From positions 2,976,001-3,040,000 of the forward strand of contig NZ_CP094528.1 of NCBI RefSeq assembly GCF_022811705.1: DNA of 64,000 bases, given 5' to 3'. The translations under genes were made by a program, and so were the position numbers. The stretch comes from Agromyces larvae. GTDB lineage: Bacteria > Actinomycetota > Actinomycetes > Actinomycetales > Microbacteriaceae. Below, in pieces: positions 8,804-17,309 of this stretch (position 1 is its first letter; every line of letters begins with the position of its first letter). A model generated the notes under the pieces. It was given only the letters and a program-made list of their open reading frames with translations, did not search any database and was not told the DNA's origin.

Positions 8804-10824
8804 CCGGTACCGCCGAGAGCTCGTTCAGCCGATCGCTGGTGCGCCTCTACCCTCTTTCGCGCGAGGTCGTGCCCCGGCTCGCGCTGGGCTTGACCACGGC
8901 GGTGCTGGCGAGCGCGGTCGCGCTCGCGATTCCGCAGGTGCTGCAGTGGATCGTGAACGGTCCGCTCTTCGCCGACTCCGACCCGGTCGCCCTGTGGTGG
9001 GGCGTCGGGATCGTGCTCGCGCTCGGCATCGCCGAGGCGGCGCTGCTCACCGCGCGCCGCCAGCTCGTGCTCGCCCCGGGCACGAAGCTCGAGGCGAAGC
9101 TGCGCGTGCGCCTCTACGCACACCTCACCGAGTTGCCGGTCGCGTTCCACGACGAGTGGGGCAGCGGGCAGTTGCTGTCGAGGTCGATGAGCGACATCCG
9201 CCGGTTCCGCCGCTGGATCAGCTTCGGCATGATCATGATCTGCGTGAACGCGATCACGATCGCGATCGGCACGGCGCTCATGTTCGCCTCGAGCTGGCTG
9301 CTCGGCGTGATCTACGCGGCGGCCGCGCTGCCGGTGCTCGTCATGAGCTTCCGGTTCCGCCGCCGGTACCGCATCGCCTCGCGCCTCGCGCAGGATCAGG
9401 CGGGCGACCTCGCCACGGTCGTCGAGGAGTCGGTCCGCGGTATCCGCGTCCTGAAGGCCTTCGGGCGCGGACGCGACGCGCTCGACTCGTTCGCCGCCCG
9501 CGCCGACGAGCTGCGCGAGACCGAGCTCTCGAAGTCGCGCTCGCTGTCGACCGTCTCGATGCTGCTCACCCTGCTGCCCGAGGCCGCCCTCGCGGTCGCG
9601 CTCGTCGTGGGCGCGTTCCTGGTCGCCGACGGCGACCTCACGGTGGGCGCGCTGGTCGCGTTCTTCGCGACCGCGGCCCTCGTCAACGGCCCGCTCGGCC
9701 GGCTGGGCGAGCAGTTCGCGATGTCGATGGACGCCAAGGCCGCGATCGATCGGTACTTCGAGGTGCTCGACGTGCCGAACACGATCCTCGACCCCGCCGA
9801 GGGCGAGCGGCAGAGCTTGGATGCCCCGATCGGCATGGAACCTTCAGACAGCACGGATGCTTCGATCAACACGGATGCTTCGAACAGCACGGATGTCTCG
9901 GATGTCTCGACGGCTCGGTCGGGCCGCGTGGAGCGAGGCATCCGGCTCGAGTTCGCCGACGTGCGCTTCCGCTATCCCGACGCGCCGCCCGAGGCACCCG
10001 ACCTGCTCGACGGAGTCGACCTCGTCGTCGAGCCGGGGGAGACCCTCGCGCTCGTCGCGCTCACCGGCGGCGGCAAGAGCACGCTCGCCCAGCTCGTACC
10101 GCGGCTGTACGACGTCACCGGGGGCGCGGTGCGGGTCGGCGGCATCGACGTGCGCCACCTCGACCGGTTGACTCTTCGCACGCACGTGTCGATGGCGTTC
10201 GAAGACCCGGTGCTGTTCTCCGCATCGGTGCGCGAGAACGTGCTGCTCGGCGTGCCCGACGCGGGCGACGACGTGCTGCGGCAAGCGCTCGACGTCGCCG
10301 GCGCCGACTTCGTGCACTCGCTTCCCGGCGGCGTCGACGCGATGATCGGCGAAGAGGGCCTCAGCCTGTCGGGCGGCCAGCGCCAGCGCATCGCGCTCGC
10401 CCGCGCCATCGCCCCCGCGCCGCGGGTGCTCATCCTCGACGACCCGCTCTCGGCGCTCGACGTGCGCACCGAGGCGCTGGTCACCGAACGCCTGCGGGCC
10501 TCGCTGCGCGGCACCACGACGCTGGTCGTCGCGCACCGGCCGTCGACGGTCGCCCTCGCCGACCGGGTGGCGCTGCTGCACGAGGGCCGCATCGTCGCGG
10601 TCGACACCCATGCCGAACTGCTCGCGACGCACGAGCTGTACCGCTCGGTGCTCGCCAGGCAGGCACGTCCGGTGCGCGAATCCGGAGTGGGTCCGATCCC
10701 TGCCGACGGTGCCGCGCGTGCGCAGCGCACCGCGACGGCGAAGCCGGCGGACGCGTCCGCGAAGCCGGCGGGCGCGTCCGCGAAACCGACGGGCGCGACG
10801 GCGATCGCGAGGGCACGACGATGA
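8800..10824 (+). CDS. ABC exporter half-transporter with degenerate ATP site
   Basis: A 674-residue type IV ABC exporter half: six membrane spans (residues about 20-310), then a nucleotide-binding domain. Walker A reads ALTGGGKST instead of the usual G-start, and Walker B is VLILDDPLSALD, with Asp where the catalytic Glu should be. The signature LSGGQRQR is intact. This is the expected non-hydrolytic partner of a heterodimeric exporter of the TM287/288 or BmrCD type. A Ser/Thr/Asp-rich linker (about residues 345-370) and a C-terminal Ala-Lys-Pro-rich tail with short repeats (AKPADASAKPAGASAKP) are unusual additions. It is translationally coupled to both neighbours by ATGA overlaps. Substrate unknown. 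Confidence 0.9.
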   Translation: MTGTAESSFSRSLVRLYPLSREVVPRLALGLTTAVLASAVALAIPQVLQWIVNGPLFADSDPVALWWGVGIVLALGIAEAALLTARRQLVLAPGTKLEAKLRVRLYAHLTELPVAFHDEWGSGQLLSRSMSDIRRFRRWISFGMIMICVNAITIAIGTALMFASSWLLGVIYAAAALPVLVMSFRFRRRYRIASRLAQDQAGDLATVVEESVRGIRVLKAFGRGRDALDSFAARADELRETELSKSRSLSTVSMLLTLLPEAALAVALVVGAFLVADGDLTVGALVAFFATAALVNGPLGRLGEQFAMSMDAKAAIDRYFEVLDVPNTILDPAEGERQSLDAPIGMEPSDSTDASINTDASNSTDVSDVSTARSGRVERGIRLEFADVRFRYPDAPPEAPDLLDGVDLVVEPGETLALVALTGGGKSTLAQLVPRLYDVTGGAVRVGGIDVRHLDRLTLRTHVSMAFEDPVLFSASVRENVLLGVPDAGDDVLRQALDVAGADFVHSLPGGVDAMIGEEGLSLSGGQRQRIALARAIAPAPRVLILDDPLSALDVRTEALVTERLRASLRGTTTLVVAHRPSTVALADRVALLHEGRIVAVDTHAELLATHELYRSVLARQARPVRESGVGPIPADGAARAQRTATAKPADASAKPAGASAKPTGATAIARARR

Positions 10825-12620
10825 GCGGCGTCGCATTCGAAGACGACATCCAGCTCGAGCGCGAGCGCGCCCGCTTCGTGCGGCGGCGTTCGCTGCACCT
10901 GCTCGGTTCGCTGCTGCGCCCGATGCGGTGGCGGTTCGCGCTCATGCTGCTGCTCGTGGCATCCGCCCAGGGTGCGAAGGCGCTCGGGCCGCTGCTCGTG
11001 GCATCCGCCATCGATGCGGGGCTGCCCGCCCTGATCAGCGGCGACCCGACGCGGATCCTGCTCGACGGCGGCGCCTACCTGACCGCGGCCGTCGCGGGCG
11101 GGGTCCTCACGCTGTGGTTCATCCGCCTGAACGCGCGGATCTCGCAGGCCGCGCTGTTCGACCTGCGCAAGCGGGTGTTCCTGCACACCCAGCGGCTCAG
11201 CCTCGAATTCCACGAGACGTACACGTCGGGACGCATCATCGCGCGGCAGACGTCCGACCTCGACGCGGTACGCGAAGTGCTCGACTCGGGCGTGAACCAG
11301 CTGCTGTCGGGATTCCTGTACATGGCGTTCATCGCCGGGCTCCTGTTCGTGCTCGACCCCTGGAGCGGGCTCGTGCTGCTCGCCGCTGCCGTGCCGGTGT
11401 GGTTCCTGACGAGGTGGTTCCAGCAGCGATCGCAGCTGCACTACCGCTCGACGCGCGTCGCGTCGGCGAACCTCATCGTGCAGTTCGTCGAGACGATGGC
11501 GGGGCACCGCGCGGTGCAGGCGTTCCACCGCGAACGCCGCAACCTCGACGAGCACACCCGGCTCGCCGACGAGTACCGCGTCGCCGACCAGCGCGCGGTC
11601 GGGCTCATCGGCGTCTACAACCCCGGCCTGGTGCTCATCGGCAACGTGACCGTCGCCGCACTGCTGGCCGTCGACGGATACCGGGTGTTCTCGGGCACGC
11701 TCGCGGTCGGTGCGCTCGTGGCCGCGGTGCTCTACGCGAAGCGGTTCTTCACGCCGGTGCAGGACATGGCGCAGTTCTACAACTCGCTGCAGTCGTCGGT
11801 CGCCGCACTCGAGAAGATCTCGGGTCTGCTCGAAGAGCAGCCGAGCATCCGCCCGCCGCGTCAGCCGGTGCCGCTGCCGCGCGCGGCCGGTCGGATCGAG
11901 TTCGACGACGTGCGCTTCGGCTACACGCCCGAACGGGACATCCTGCCGCACCTCGACCTGGTGATCCCCGCCGGGCAGACCGTGGCGCTCGTCGGCTCGA
12001 CCGGAGCGGGCAAGTCGACCCTCGCCAAGCTCGTCGCCCGTTTCTACGACGTGACCGAGGGTGTCGTGCGCCTGGACGGCGTCGACGTGCGCGAGGTGGC
12101 GTTCGCCGACCTGCGCCGCGCCGTCGTCATGGTGACGCAGGAGGCGTTCCTGTTCAGCGGCTCGATCGCCGAGAACATCGCCGTCGGCCGGCCCGAGGCG
12201 ACCCGCGAGGAGATCCGCGCCGCGGCACGTGCGGTCGGCGCCGACCGGTTCATCGAGCTGCTGCCCGACGGGTACGACACCGACGTGAACAAGCGCGGTG
12301 GGCGGCTCTCGGCGGGGCAGCGTCAGCTCGTGTCGTTCGCGCGCGCGTTCCTCGCCGACCCGGCCGTGCTGATCCTCGACGAGGCCACGAGCTCGCTCGA
12401 CCTGCCGAGCGAAGCCCTCGTGCAGCGCGGGCTCGCTCGCCTGCTCGACGGGCGCACGGCGATCATCATCGCCCACCGGCTCTCGACGGTCGAGATCGCC
12501 GACCGCGTGCTCGTGCTCGGCGGGGGAAGGCTGCTCGAGGACGGCTCGCCGGCCGAGCTCATCGCCGAGGGCGGCGAGTTCGCCGAACTGCACGCGGAAT
12601 GGGAGTCGACCACGGTGTGA
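10821..12620 (+). CDS. ABC exporter half-transporter with canonical ATP site
   Basis: A 599-residue partner of the preceding gene: six membrane spans, then a nucleotide-binding domain with Walker A GSTGAGKST, Walker B VLILDEATSSLD (catalytic Glu present) and switch histidine in IIAHRLST. Its signature is LSAGQRQL, slightly off consensus, as expected for the half that completes the partner's degenerate site. Start ATG 10821 overlaps the upstream stop (ATGA). Together the two halves should form one drug, lipid or peptide exporter; the regulator upstream could also influence it because it is co-transcribed. Confidence 0.92.
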   Translation: MSGVAFEDDIQLERERARFVRRRSLHLLGSLLRPMRWRFALMLLLVASAQGAKALGPLLVASAIDAGLPALISGDPTRILLDGGAYLTAAVAGGVLTLWFIRLNARISQAALFDLRKRVFLHTQRLSLEFHETYTSGRIIARQTSDLDAVREVLDSGVNQLLSGFLYMAFIAGLLFVLDPWSGLVLLAAAVPVWFLTRWFQQRSQLHYRSTRVASANLIVQFVETMAGHRAVQAFHRERRNLDEHTRLADEYRVADQRAVGLIGVYNPGLVLIGNVTVAALLAVDGYRVFSGTLAVGALVAAVLYAKRFFTPVQDMAQFYNSLQSSVAALEKISGLLEEQPSIRPPRQPVPLPRAAGRIEFDDVRFGYTPERDILPHLDLVIPAGQTVALVGSTGAGKSTLAKLVARFYDVTEGVVRLDGVDVREVAFADLRRAVVMVTQEAFLFSGSIAENIAVGRPEATREEIRAAARAVGADRFIELLPDGYDTDVNKRGGRLSAGQRQLVSFARAFLADPAVLILDEATSSLDLPSEALVQRGLARLLDGRTAIIIAHRLSTVEIADRVLVLGGGRLLEDGSPAELIAEGGEFAELHAEWESTTV

Positions 12621-12641
12621 CGGCCGCCGCCGGCCATACTC

Positions 12642-12669
12642 TTGACACATAGCCATATGGTTATATGAT
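12642..12669 (+). promoter_or_regulatory. Promoter with embedded ArsR-type operator; leaderless start
   Basis: TTGACA (12642-12647) and TATGAT (12664-12669) are separated by 16 bp. Between and overlapping them is the near-perfect palindrome ATAGCCATATGGTTAT (12649-12664; 14 of 16 positions symmetrical), a typical dyad for ArsR/SdpR-type repressors. The ATG of the regulator begins 7 bases after the -10 hexamer, so the mRNA should be leaderless and the operon autoregulated. Confidence 0.75.
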
Positions 12670-12675
12670 CGACCT

Positions 12676-13029
12676 ATGGCACGAGCAGCGACGACCTCGG
12701 ACGTCTTCAACGCGATCGCCGAGCCGCAGCGGCGCCACATCCTGGTGCTGCTGCAGACGGGCGAACGCCCGGTGACCGAGCTCGCCTCGGAGCTGGGGCT
12801 CTCCCAGCCGGGGGCGTCCAAGCACCTGCGGGTGCTGCGAGAGGTCGGGCTCGTCCAGGACCGCAAGGCGGGCAAGCAGCGCCTCTACGGCCTGGATGCG
12901 CGCGGGCTGCGAACGGTGCACGAGTGGACCGGCGGATTCGAGCGGTTCTGGAGCGAGAGCTTCGGCCGCCTCGACGCGTACGTGCAAGAACTCAAGCAGG
13001 CCACCACGACGGGAGACACCGATGCATGA
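12676..13029 (+). CDS. ArsR/SdpR-family winged-helix repressor
   Basis: A 117-residue repressor: ADVFNAIAEPQRRHILVLL-like N-terminal helix, recognition helix LSQPGASKHLRVLREVGLV and wing DRKAGKQRLYGLDA. No metal-binding Cys or His pairs are visible, so it is not a metal sensor. Such regulators are routinely paired with SRPBCC/AHSA1 proteins, as here. The start is fixed by the leaderless promoter immediately upstream. It overlaps the next gene by 8 bases. Confidence 0.9.
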   Translation: MARAATTSDVFNAIAEPQRRHILVLLQTGERPVTELASELGLSQPGASKHLRVLREVGLVQDRKAGKQRLYGLDARGLRTVHEWTGGFERFWSESFGRLDAYVQELKQATTTGDTDA

Positions 13030-13531
13030 GACCACCCCGGCACAGGCCGACCGACCGACGACGGCGGATCGCGAGCTCGTCGTCTCCCGGGTCGTCGACG
13101 CGCCCCGTGAGCTGGTGTTCGAGGCGTTCACCGCCGTGCGGCATCTCTCGCAGTGGTGGGGGCCCGATGGATTCACCACCACGACCAGCGACTTCGAGTT
13201 CCGCGTGGGCGGCGAGTGGCACTTCCGCATGCGCGGACCCGACGGCACCGACTACCCCGAGTGGATCAAGTGGACGCTGCTCAGCCCGCCCGAGCGGATC
13301 GAGTTCCGGCACGGCGAGTACCGCGACGACCCGAACTCGTTCGAGTCGGTCCTGACCTTCGAACCCGACGGGTCGGCGACCCGGGTGACGCTCCGCACCC
13401 TGTTCGCCACCGCACGCCAACGCGACGAAGCCGTCGAGAAGTACCACGCGATCGAGGGCGGGCAGCAGACCCTCGGCAACCTCGCCGAGTACGTCGCCGA
13501 GCTCGTCGCGAGCCGGAGGGCCGACCGATGA
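13022..13531 (+). CDS. SRPBCC/AHSA1-domain protein
   Basis: A 169-residue START-like lipid- or hydrophobic-ligand-binding fold. The typical N-terminal strand-helix is VVSRVVDAPRELVFEAFT, followed by LSQWWGPDGF and the GGEWHFRMRGPDG sheet; the C-terminal helix carries the GGQQTLGNLAEYV pattern. Members are found next to ArsR repressors in many actinobacteria, but their ligands are generally unknown. Overlaps the repressor gene by 8 bases and the next gene by ATGA, so the three are one operon. Confidence 0.88.
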   Translation: MHETTPAQADRPTTADRELVVSRVVDAPRELVFEAFTAVRHLSQWWGPDGFTTTTSDFEFRVGGEWHFRMRGPDGTDYPEWIKWTLLSPPERIEFRHGEYRDDPNSFESVLTFEPDGSATRVTLRTLFATARQRDEAVEKYHAIEGGQQTLGNLAEYVAELVASRRADR

Positions 13532-14148
13532 CCGCGACCGTGTTCTTCAGCGTCTCGATGTCGCTCGACGGGTTCATCGCACCCGAAGCACCCGAAGACC
13601 TCATGGGGCCGCTGTGGATGGAGTTGCAGGCGTGGACCCTCTCGCTGCGGTTCACCCGCGAGAACCTCGGGTTCGGCGAGGGCGGCGAAGAGGGCCGCGA
13701 CAACGACCTCGCTGCGGCGACGTTCGCCCGCACCGGCGCCAGCATCATGGGCAAGCGCATGTTCGATGCCGGCGAGCGGAGGTGGCCCGAGGACGCGCCG
13801 TTCCACACCCCGGTCTTCGTCGTGACGCACGAGCCGCGCGAACCGTGGACCCGGCCGGGCGGAACGACCTTCCACTTCGTCACCGACGGCATCGATTCCG
13901 CGCTCGATCGAGCCCGCGAGGCGGCCGGCGACCGCGACGTCCGCATCGCCGGCGGTGCCGACACGATCGTGCAGTACCTCAACGCCGGCCTGGTCGACGA
14001 GTTCTCGATCGCACTGTCGCCGGTCCTGTTCGGTTCGGGCATCCGCCTCTTCGAGCACGTCGATGCGGGGCGGGTCGCGCTGACCCGGACCAACGTGGAG
14101 GCATCGCCCAGGGCGACGCACCTGAGTTTCACGGTGCGACCGCGATAG
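13528..14148 (+). CDS. Dihydrofolate reductase-like (RibD C-terminal domain) protein
   Basis: A 206-residue RibD_C/DHFR-fold protein. It shows SMSLDGFIA at the N-terminus, a GASIMGKRMFDAGE segment, VFVVTHEP, and the nucleotide-binding GGADTIVQYLNAGLVDEF and LFGSGIRLFE. These proteins look like NADPH reductases, but most have no known substrate. Third gene of the ArsR-SRPBCC operon. A paralogue with a different N-terminus lies at 29038-29619. Confidence 0.88.
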   Translation: MTATVFFSVSMSLDGFIAPEAPEDLMGPLWMELQAWTLSLRFTRENLGFGEGGEEGRDNDLAAATFARTGASIMGKRMFDAGERRWPEDAPFHTPVFVVTHEPREPWTRPGGTTFHFVTDGIDSALDRAREAAGDRDVRIAGGADTIVQYLNAGLVDEFSIALSPVLFGSGIRLFEHVDAGRVALTRTNVEASPRATHLSFTVRPR

Positions 14149-14180
14149 CGACTCCCCGGTGCCGCCCGGGTGGGCGCCGG

Positions 14181-15554
14181 CTACAGCCCCTTCACCGCGG
14201 TGAGCACCTTCGCGAGCGACTCCTTCGCGTCGCCGAACAGCAGCGTGGTCTGCGGTTCGTACAGCAGGTCGTTCTCGATGCCGGCGAAGCCGGGCCGCAT
14301 CGAGCGCTTGAGGAAGACCACCTGCTTCGCGTCGGCCGCCTCGAGGATCGGCATGCCGTAGATCGGCGACCCAGGGGTCGACTTCGCGGCGGGGTTCACG
14401 ACGTCGTTCGCGCCGACGACCAGCGCGACATCCGCCTGTTTGAACTCGCTGTTGATCTCGCCCATCTCCTTCAGCGCCTCGTAGGGCACGTCGGCTTCGG
14501 CGAGCAGCACGTTCATGTGCCCGGGCATGCGGCCGGCGACCGGGTGGATCGCGAACGACACCTCGGTTCCGCGCGCCTCGAGCGCCTGCCGCAGCTCGGC
14601 GACGGTGTGCTGACCCTGCGCGACCGCGAGCCCGTACCCCGGCACGATGATGACCTTCTGCGCGTAGCCCAGCAGCACCGCGACGTCCTCGGCGTTCGAC
14701 GAGCGCACCGGGCGGTCGCTCTCGGTCGTCGATCCGGCGGTCGACCCGCCCTTGAAGGCCCCGAACAGGATGCCCGCGACGCTGCGGCCCATCGCGTGGG
14801 CCATCGCGCGGGTGAGGATGGTTCCGGATGCTCCGACGAGCGTGCCTGCGATGATGAGCAGCACGTTGCCGAGCACGAACCCCGATGCGGCGACCGCGAG
14901 GCCGGTGAACGCGTTCAGCAGTGAGATGACGATGGGCACGTCGGCGCCGCCGACCGGCAGCACGAGCAGCACGCCGACCACCGCGCCGAGGCCGAGCACG
15001 ACGACGGCCGCCCACGCCGGCCCGCCGGCGACGACCCAGGCGCCCGCCGCGACCGCCGCGGCGATCACGAGCCCCATCACGACCGGCAGCCCCGGGAAGA
15101 GGATGGCGCGCGCCGACATGATGCCCTGCAGCTTCAGGAACGTGATGATCGACCCGGCGAACGAGATCGCGCCGATCACCAGGGTGAGCACAATCGCGAG
15201 GCGGATCCACCAGTCGCCCGCATGGCCGAGTTCGAGCAGCGCGACGATCGCCGCCGCACCGCCGCCGACGCCGTTCAGCAGGGCGACGAGCTGCGGCATC
15301 TGCGTCATCTGCACGCGACGCGCGACGGGCCAGGCGATCGCCGTGCCGACGGCGATCGCGGCCAGGATCCAGGGGATGTTCTCGAGCCGGCTCGACAGGA
15401 ACACGGTGACCACGGCGACGAGCGCACCGAAGGCGCCGATCAGGTTGCCGCGGCGCGCCGTCTTCGGCGACGACAGGCCTTTCAGGGCGAGGATGAAGCA
15501 GATCGCGGCGACGAGGTAGAGCAGCGCGCTCCAGGTCGGGTCGAGCACGCTCAC
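14181..15554 (-). CDS. pntB: NAD(P) transhydrogenase, beta subunit
   Basis: A 457-residue membrane protein of the proton-translocating transhydrogenase, which passes hydride from NADH to NADP+ driven by the proton gradient. About nine membrane spans occupy the first 270 residues; the C-terminal third is the NADP-binding domain III with VIIVPGYGLAVAQGQHTV, GRMPGHMNVLLAEADVPY and VGANDVVNPAAK. The start is GTG 15554 (MSVLDPTWSALLYLV), overlapping the upstream stop as GTGA. Forms one operon with the two alpha-subunit genes. Normal length. Confidence 0.95.
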   Translation of the reverse strand: MSVLDPTWSALLYLVAAICFILALKGLSSPKTARRGNLIGAFGALVAVVTVFLSSRLENIPWILAAIAVGTAIAWPVARRVQMTQMPQLVALLNGVGGGAAAIVALLELGHAGDWWIRLAIVLTLVIGAISFAGSIITFLKLQGIMSARAILFPGLPVVMGLVIAAAVAAGAWVVAGGPAWAAVVVLGLGAVVGVLLVLPVGGADVPIVISLLNAFTGLAVAASGFVLGNVLLIIAGTLVGASGTILTRAMAHAMGRSVAGILFGAFKGGSTAGSTTESDRPVRSSNAEDVAVLLGYAQKVIIVPGYGLAVAQGQHTVAELRQALEARGTEVSFAIHPVAGRMPGHMNVLLAEADVPYEALKEMGEINSEFKQADVALVVGANDVVNPAAKSTPGSPIYGMPILEAADAKQVVFLKRSMRPGFAGIENDLLYEPQTTLLFGDAKESLAKVLTAVKGL

Positions 15555-15913
15555 TCGGCGGCTCCCTTCGGGGTCGTGGAGGTCGAGGCATCCGTTCGCT
15601 TCGACGGGCTCGGCGAGCTCGCTGAGCCTGTCGAAGCGCGGCGGCCCTTGAACATCTCGAGCATGCGGTCGGTGACGACGAAGCCGCCGACCAGGTTGGC
15701 GGTGGCGAGCACGACGGCCAGCAGCGCGAGGACGAGCACCCACGGGTCGGATGCCTGGCCGGCCACGATGATCGCGCCGACGAGCACGATGCCGTGGATC
15801 GCGTTGGTGCCGCTCATCAGGGGCGTGTGCAGCGTGCTCGACACCTTCGAGACGACCTCGAAGCCGACGAAGATCGCGAGCACGGTGATGGTGGCGAGGG
15901 CGATGGCGTCCAT
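15551..15913 (-). CDS. pntAB: NAD(P) transhydrogenase, alpha subunit part 2 (membrane domain)
   Basis: A 120-residue protein with three to four hydrophobic spans (MDAIALATITVLAIFVGFEV, then GIVLVGAIIVAG and VLVLALLAVVLATANLVGGF). It matches the membrane part of PntA when the alpha subunit is split, as here. Its last 25 residues, RRASTGSASSPSPSKR and onward, are encoded by a long palindromic repeat (15598-15637) that has been accommodated in frame. The ATG shares one base with the upstream stop (TGATG at 15911-15915). Confidence 0.92.
   Translation of the reverse strand: MDAIALATITVLAIFVGFEVVSKVSSTLHTPLMSGTNAIHGIVLVGAIIVAGQASDPWVLVLALLAVVLATANLVGGFVVTDRMLEMFKGRRASTGSASSPSPSKRTDASTSTTPKGAAE
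15598..15637. repeat. REP-like palindrome inside the pntAB reading frame
   Basis: Arms GCTTCGACGGGCTCGGCGAG and CTCGCTGAGCCTGTCGAAGC form a 40-bp imperfect palindrome (18 of 20 pairs match) in the last codons of the gene. The CTTCGACAGGCTCAGCG core is a common dispersed repeat in Microbacteriaceae as I remember it. Here it encodes protein instead of lying between genes. Confidence 0.7.
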
Positions 15914-17088
15914 CAGGCGATCCCTTCCGTGGGGCGGGCTGCGACGGATGCCTCGGCGAGCGCCTGCGCGGTGGGCTGGTGCCGCACCTCGCCGGCGTGG
16001 GTGAGGCAGGCGCCGGCGACGACCTCGTCGTCGAAGTCGGGCGCGACGACGCCGTCGTGGGTGAGCAGTTCGATGAGGTTCGACACGTTCTTCGCGTAGA
16101 GCTTGGATGCATCGTGCGGCATGCGCGACGCGGCGTCCTTCATGCCGACGATCGTGACGTGCCCGTGCCCGCCCGCGACGGGCACCGGGACATCCGCCCC
16201 GGCGACCGCGCCCTCGACGTTGCCGCCGGTCTCGGCCGCGAGGTCGACGATGACCGAGCCGGGCTTCATCGCGGCGACCATCTCGGCCGTGACCAGCCGT
16301 GGGGCGGCCCGGCCCGGGATCGCGGCCGTCGTGATGAGCACATCGGCCTCGGCGACGTGCGGGGCGAGCAGGCGCCGCTGCAGCTCGGCGCGGTCTTCGC
16401 CGAGCTCCTTCGCGTAGCCGCCCGCCGCGTCGGCCGCGGCCAGGTCGAGGTCGATGAACGTGCCGCCCATCGAGCGCACCTCGTCGGCCGACGCGGCGCG
16501 CACGTCGTTCGCCGACACGCGAGCCCCGAGCCGCTTCGCGGTGCCGATCGCCTGGAGGCCGGCGACGCCCGCACCGAGCACGAGCACCTTCGCGGGCGGG
16601 ATGGTGCCCGCGGCGGTCATGAACAGCGGGAAGAACCGCGGCAGCCGCATGGCCGCCTCGAGCACGCAGCGGTAGCCGCTGATCAGCGACTGGCTGGTCA
16701 GCGCGTCCATCGACTGCGCGCGCGAGATCCGCGGCACGAGCTCGAGGGCGAACGACGTCGTGGATGCCTCGGCGAGCGCCTGCACCGTCGCGAGCTCGCT
16801 CGCCGGCGAGCCGAGCCCGACGGTCACGGCACCGGCCCGCAGCTTCGCCGGCGTCTCGGGGTCGAGCGGGCGCACGTGCGCGAGCACATCGAGCTGGCCC
16901 AGGTCGAGCGTGTCGACGAGGGTCGCCCCCGCGTCGACGTACCCGCCGTCGGGGAACCCCGCGGCATCCCCGGCCCCGCGCTCGACGATCACCTCCAGCC
17001 CGATGCCGCGCAACTGCCGCACCGACTCGGGCGTGGCGGCCACCCGTAGCTCGCCCTCGCGTCGCTCCCTGGCGATGCCGACTTTCAC
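15913..17088 (-). CDS. pntAA: NAD(P) transhydrogenase, alpha subunit part 1 (NAD-binding)
   Basis: A 391-residue soluble domain I related to alanine dehydrogenase. It has the N-terminal MKVGIARERREGE-RVA pattern, TIPPAKVLVLGAGVAGLQAI for NAD binding (about residues 160-180), DVRAASADEVRSMGG and GSVIVDLAAETGGNVEG. Start GTG 17088 is preceded by a GAGGAG ribosome site. It is the first gene of the transhydrogenase operon and binds NAD(H) at the cytoplasmic face of the complex. Confidence 0.95.
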   Translation of the reverse strand: MKVGIARERREGELRVAATPESVRQLRGIGLEVIVERGAGDAAGFPDGGYVDAGATLVDTLDLGQLDVLAHVRPLDPETPAKLRAGAVTVGLGSPASELATVQALAEASTTSFALELVPRISRAQSMDALTSQSLISGYRCVLEAAMRLPRFFPLFMTAAGTIPPAKVLVLGAGVAGLQAIGTAKRLGARVSANDVRAASADEVRSMGGTFIDLDLAAADAAGGYAKELGEDRAELQRRLLAPHVAEADVLITTAAIPGRAAPRLVTAEMVAAMKPGSVIVDLAAETGGNVEGAVAGADVPVPVAGGHGHVTIVGMKDAASRMPHDASKLYAKNVSNLIELLTHDGVVAPDFDDEVVAGACLTHAGEVRHQPTAQALAEASVAARPTEGIA

Positions 17089-17309
17089 GTGTACTCCTCA
17101 CGACTGCGTTGTGCGTGGTGCGTCTCTGGGACGAGCGTAGGCACCCGCGCGTGCGAATCGCCATGATTCCCGGCGGTCGCCGGCGAAACTTCGCCGATTC
17201 CTTCACCGGACGGAACTCGAGCCGGAGCCGAGGAGTCGGCCGGCCTTCCTGAACGGCGAACCGTGGGCGCGGCGGAAGAAATGAGCGCGGGGGCGGGGGC
17301 GGAAGCGGG

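Noticed and set aside
8616..12620. A single 1334-codon frame spanning both ABC exporter halves
   Set aside because: Its first 735 codons read through the preceding gene out of frame. The real second half starts at ATG 10821 with an ATGA overlap.
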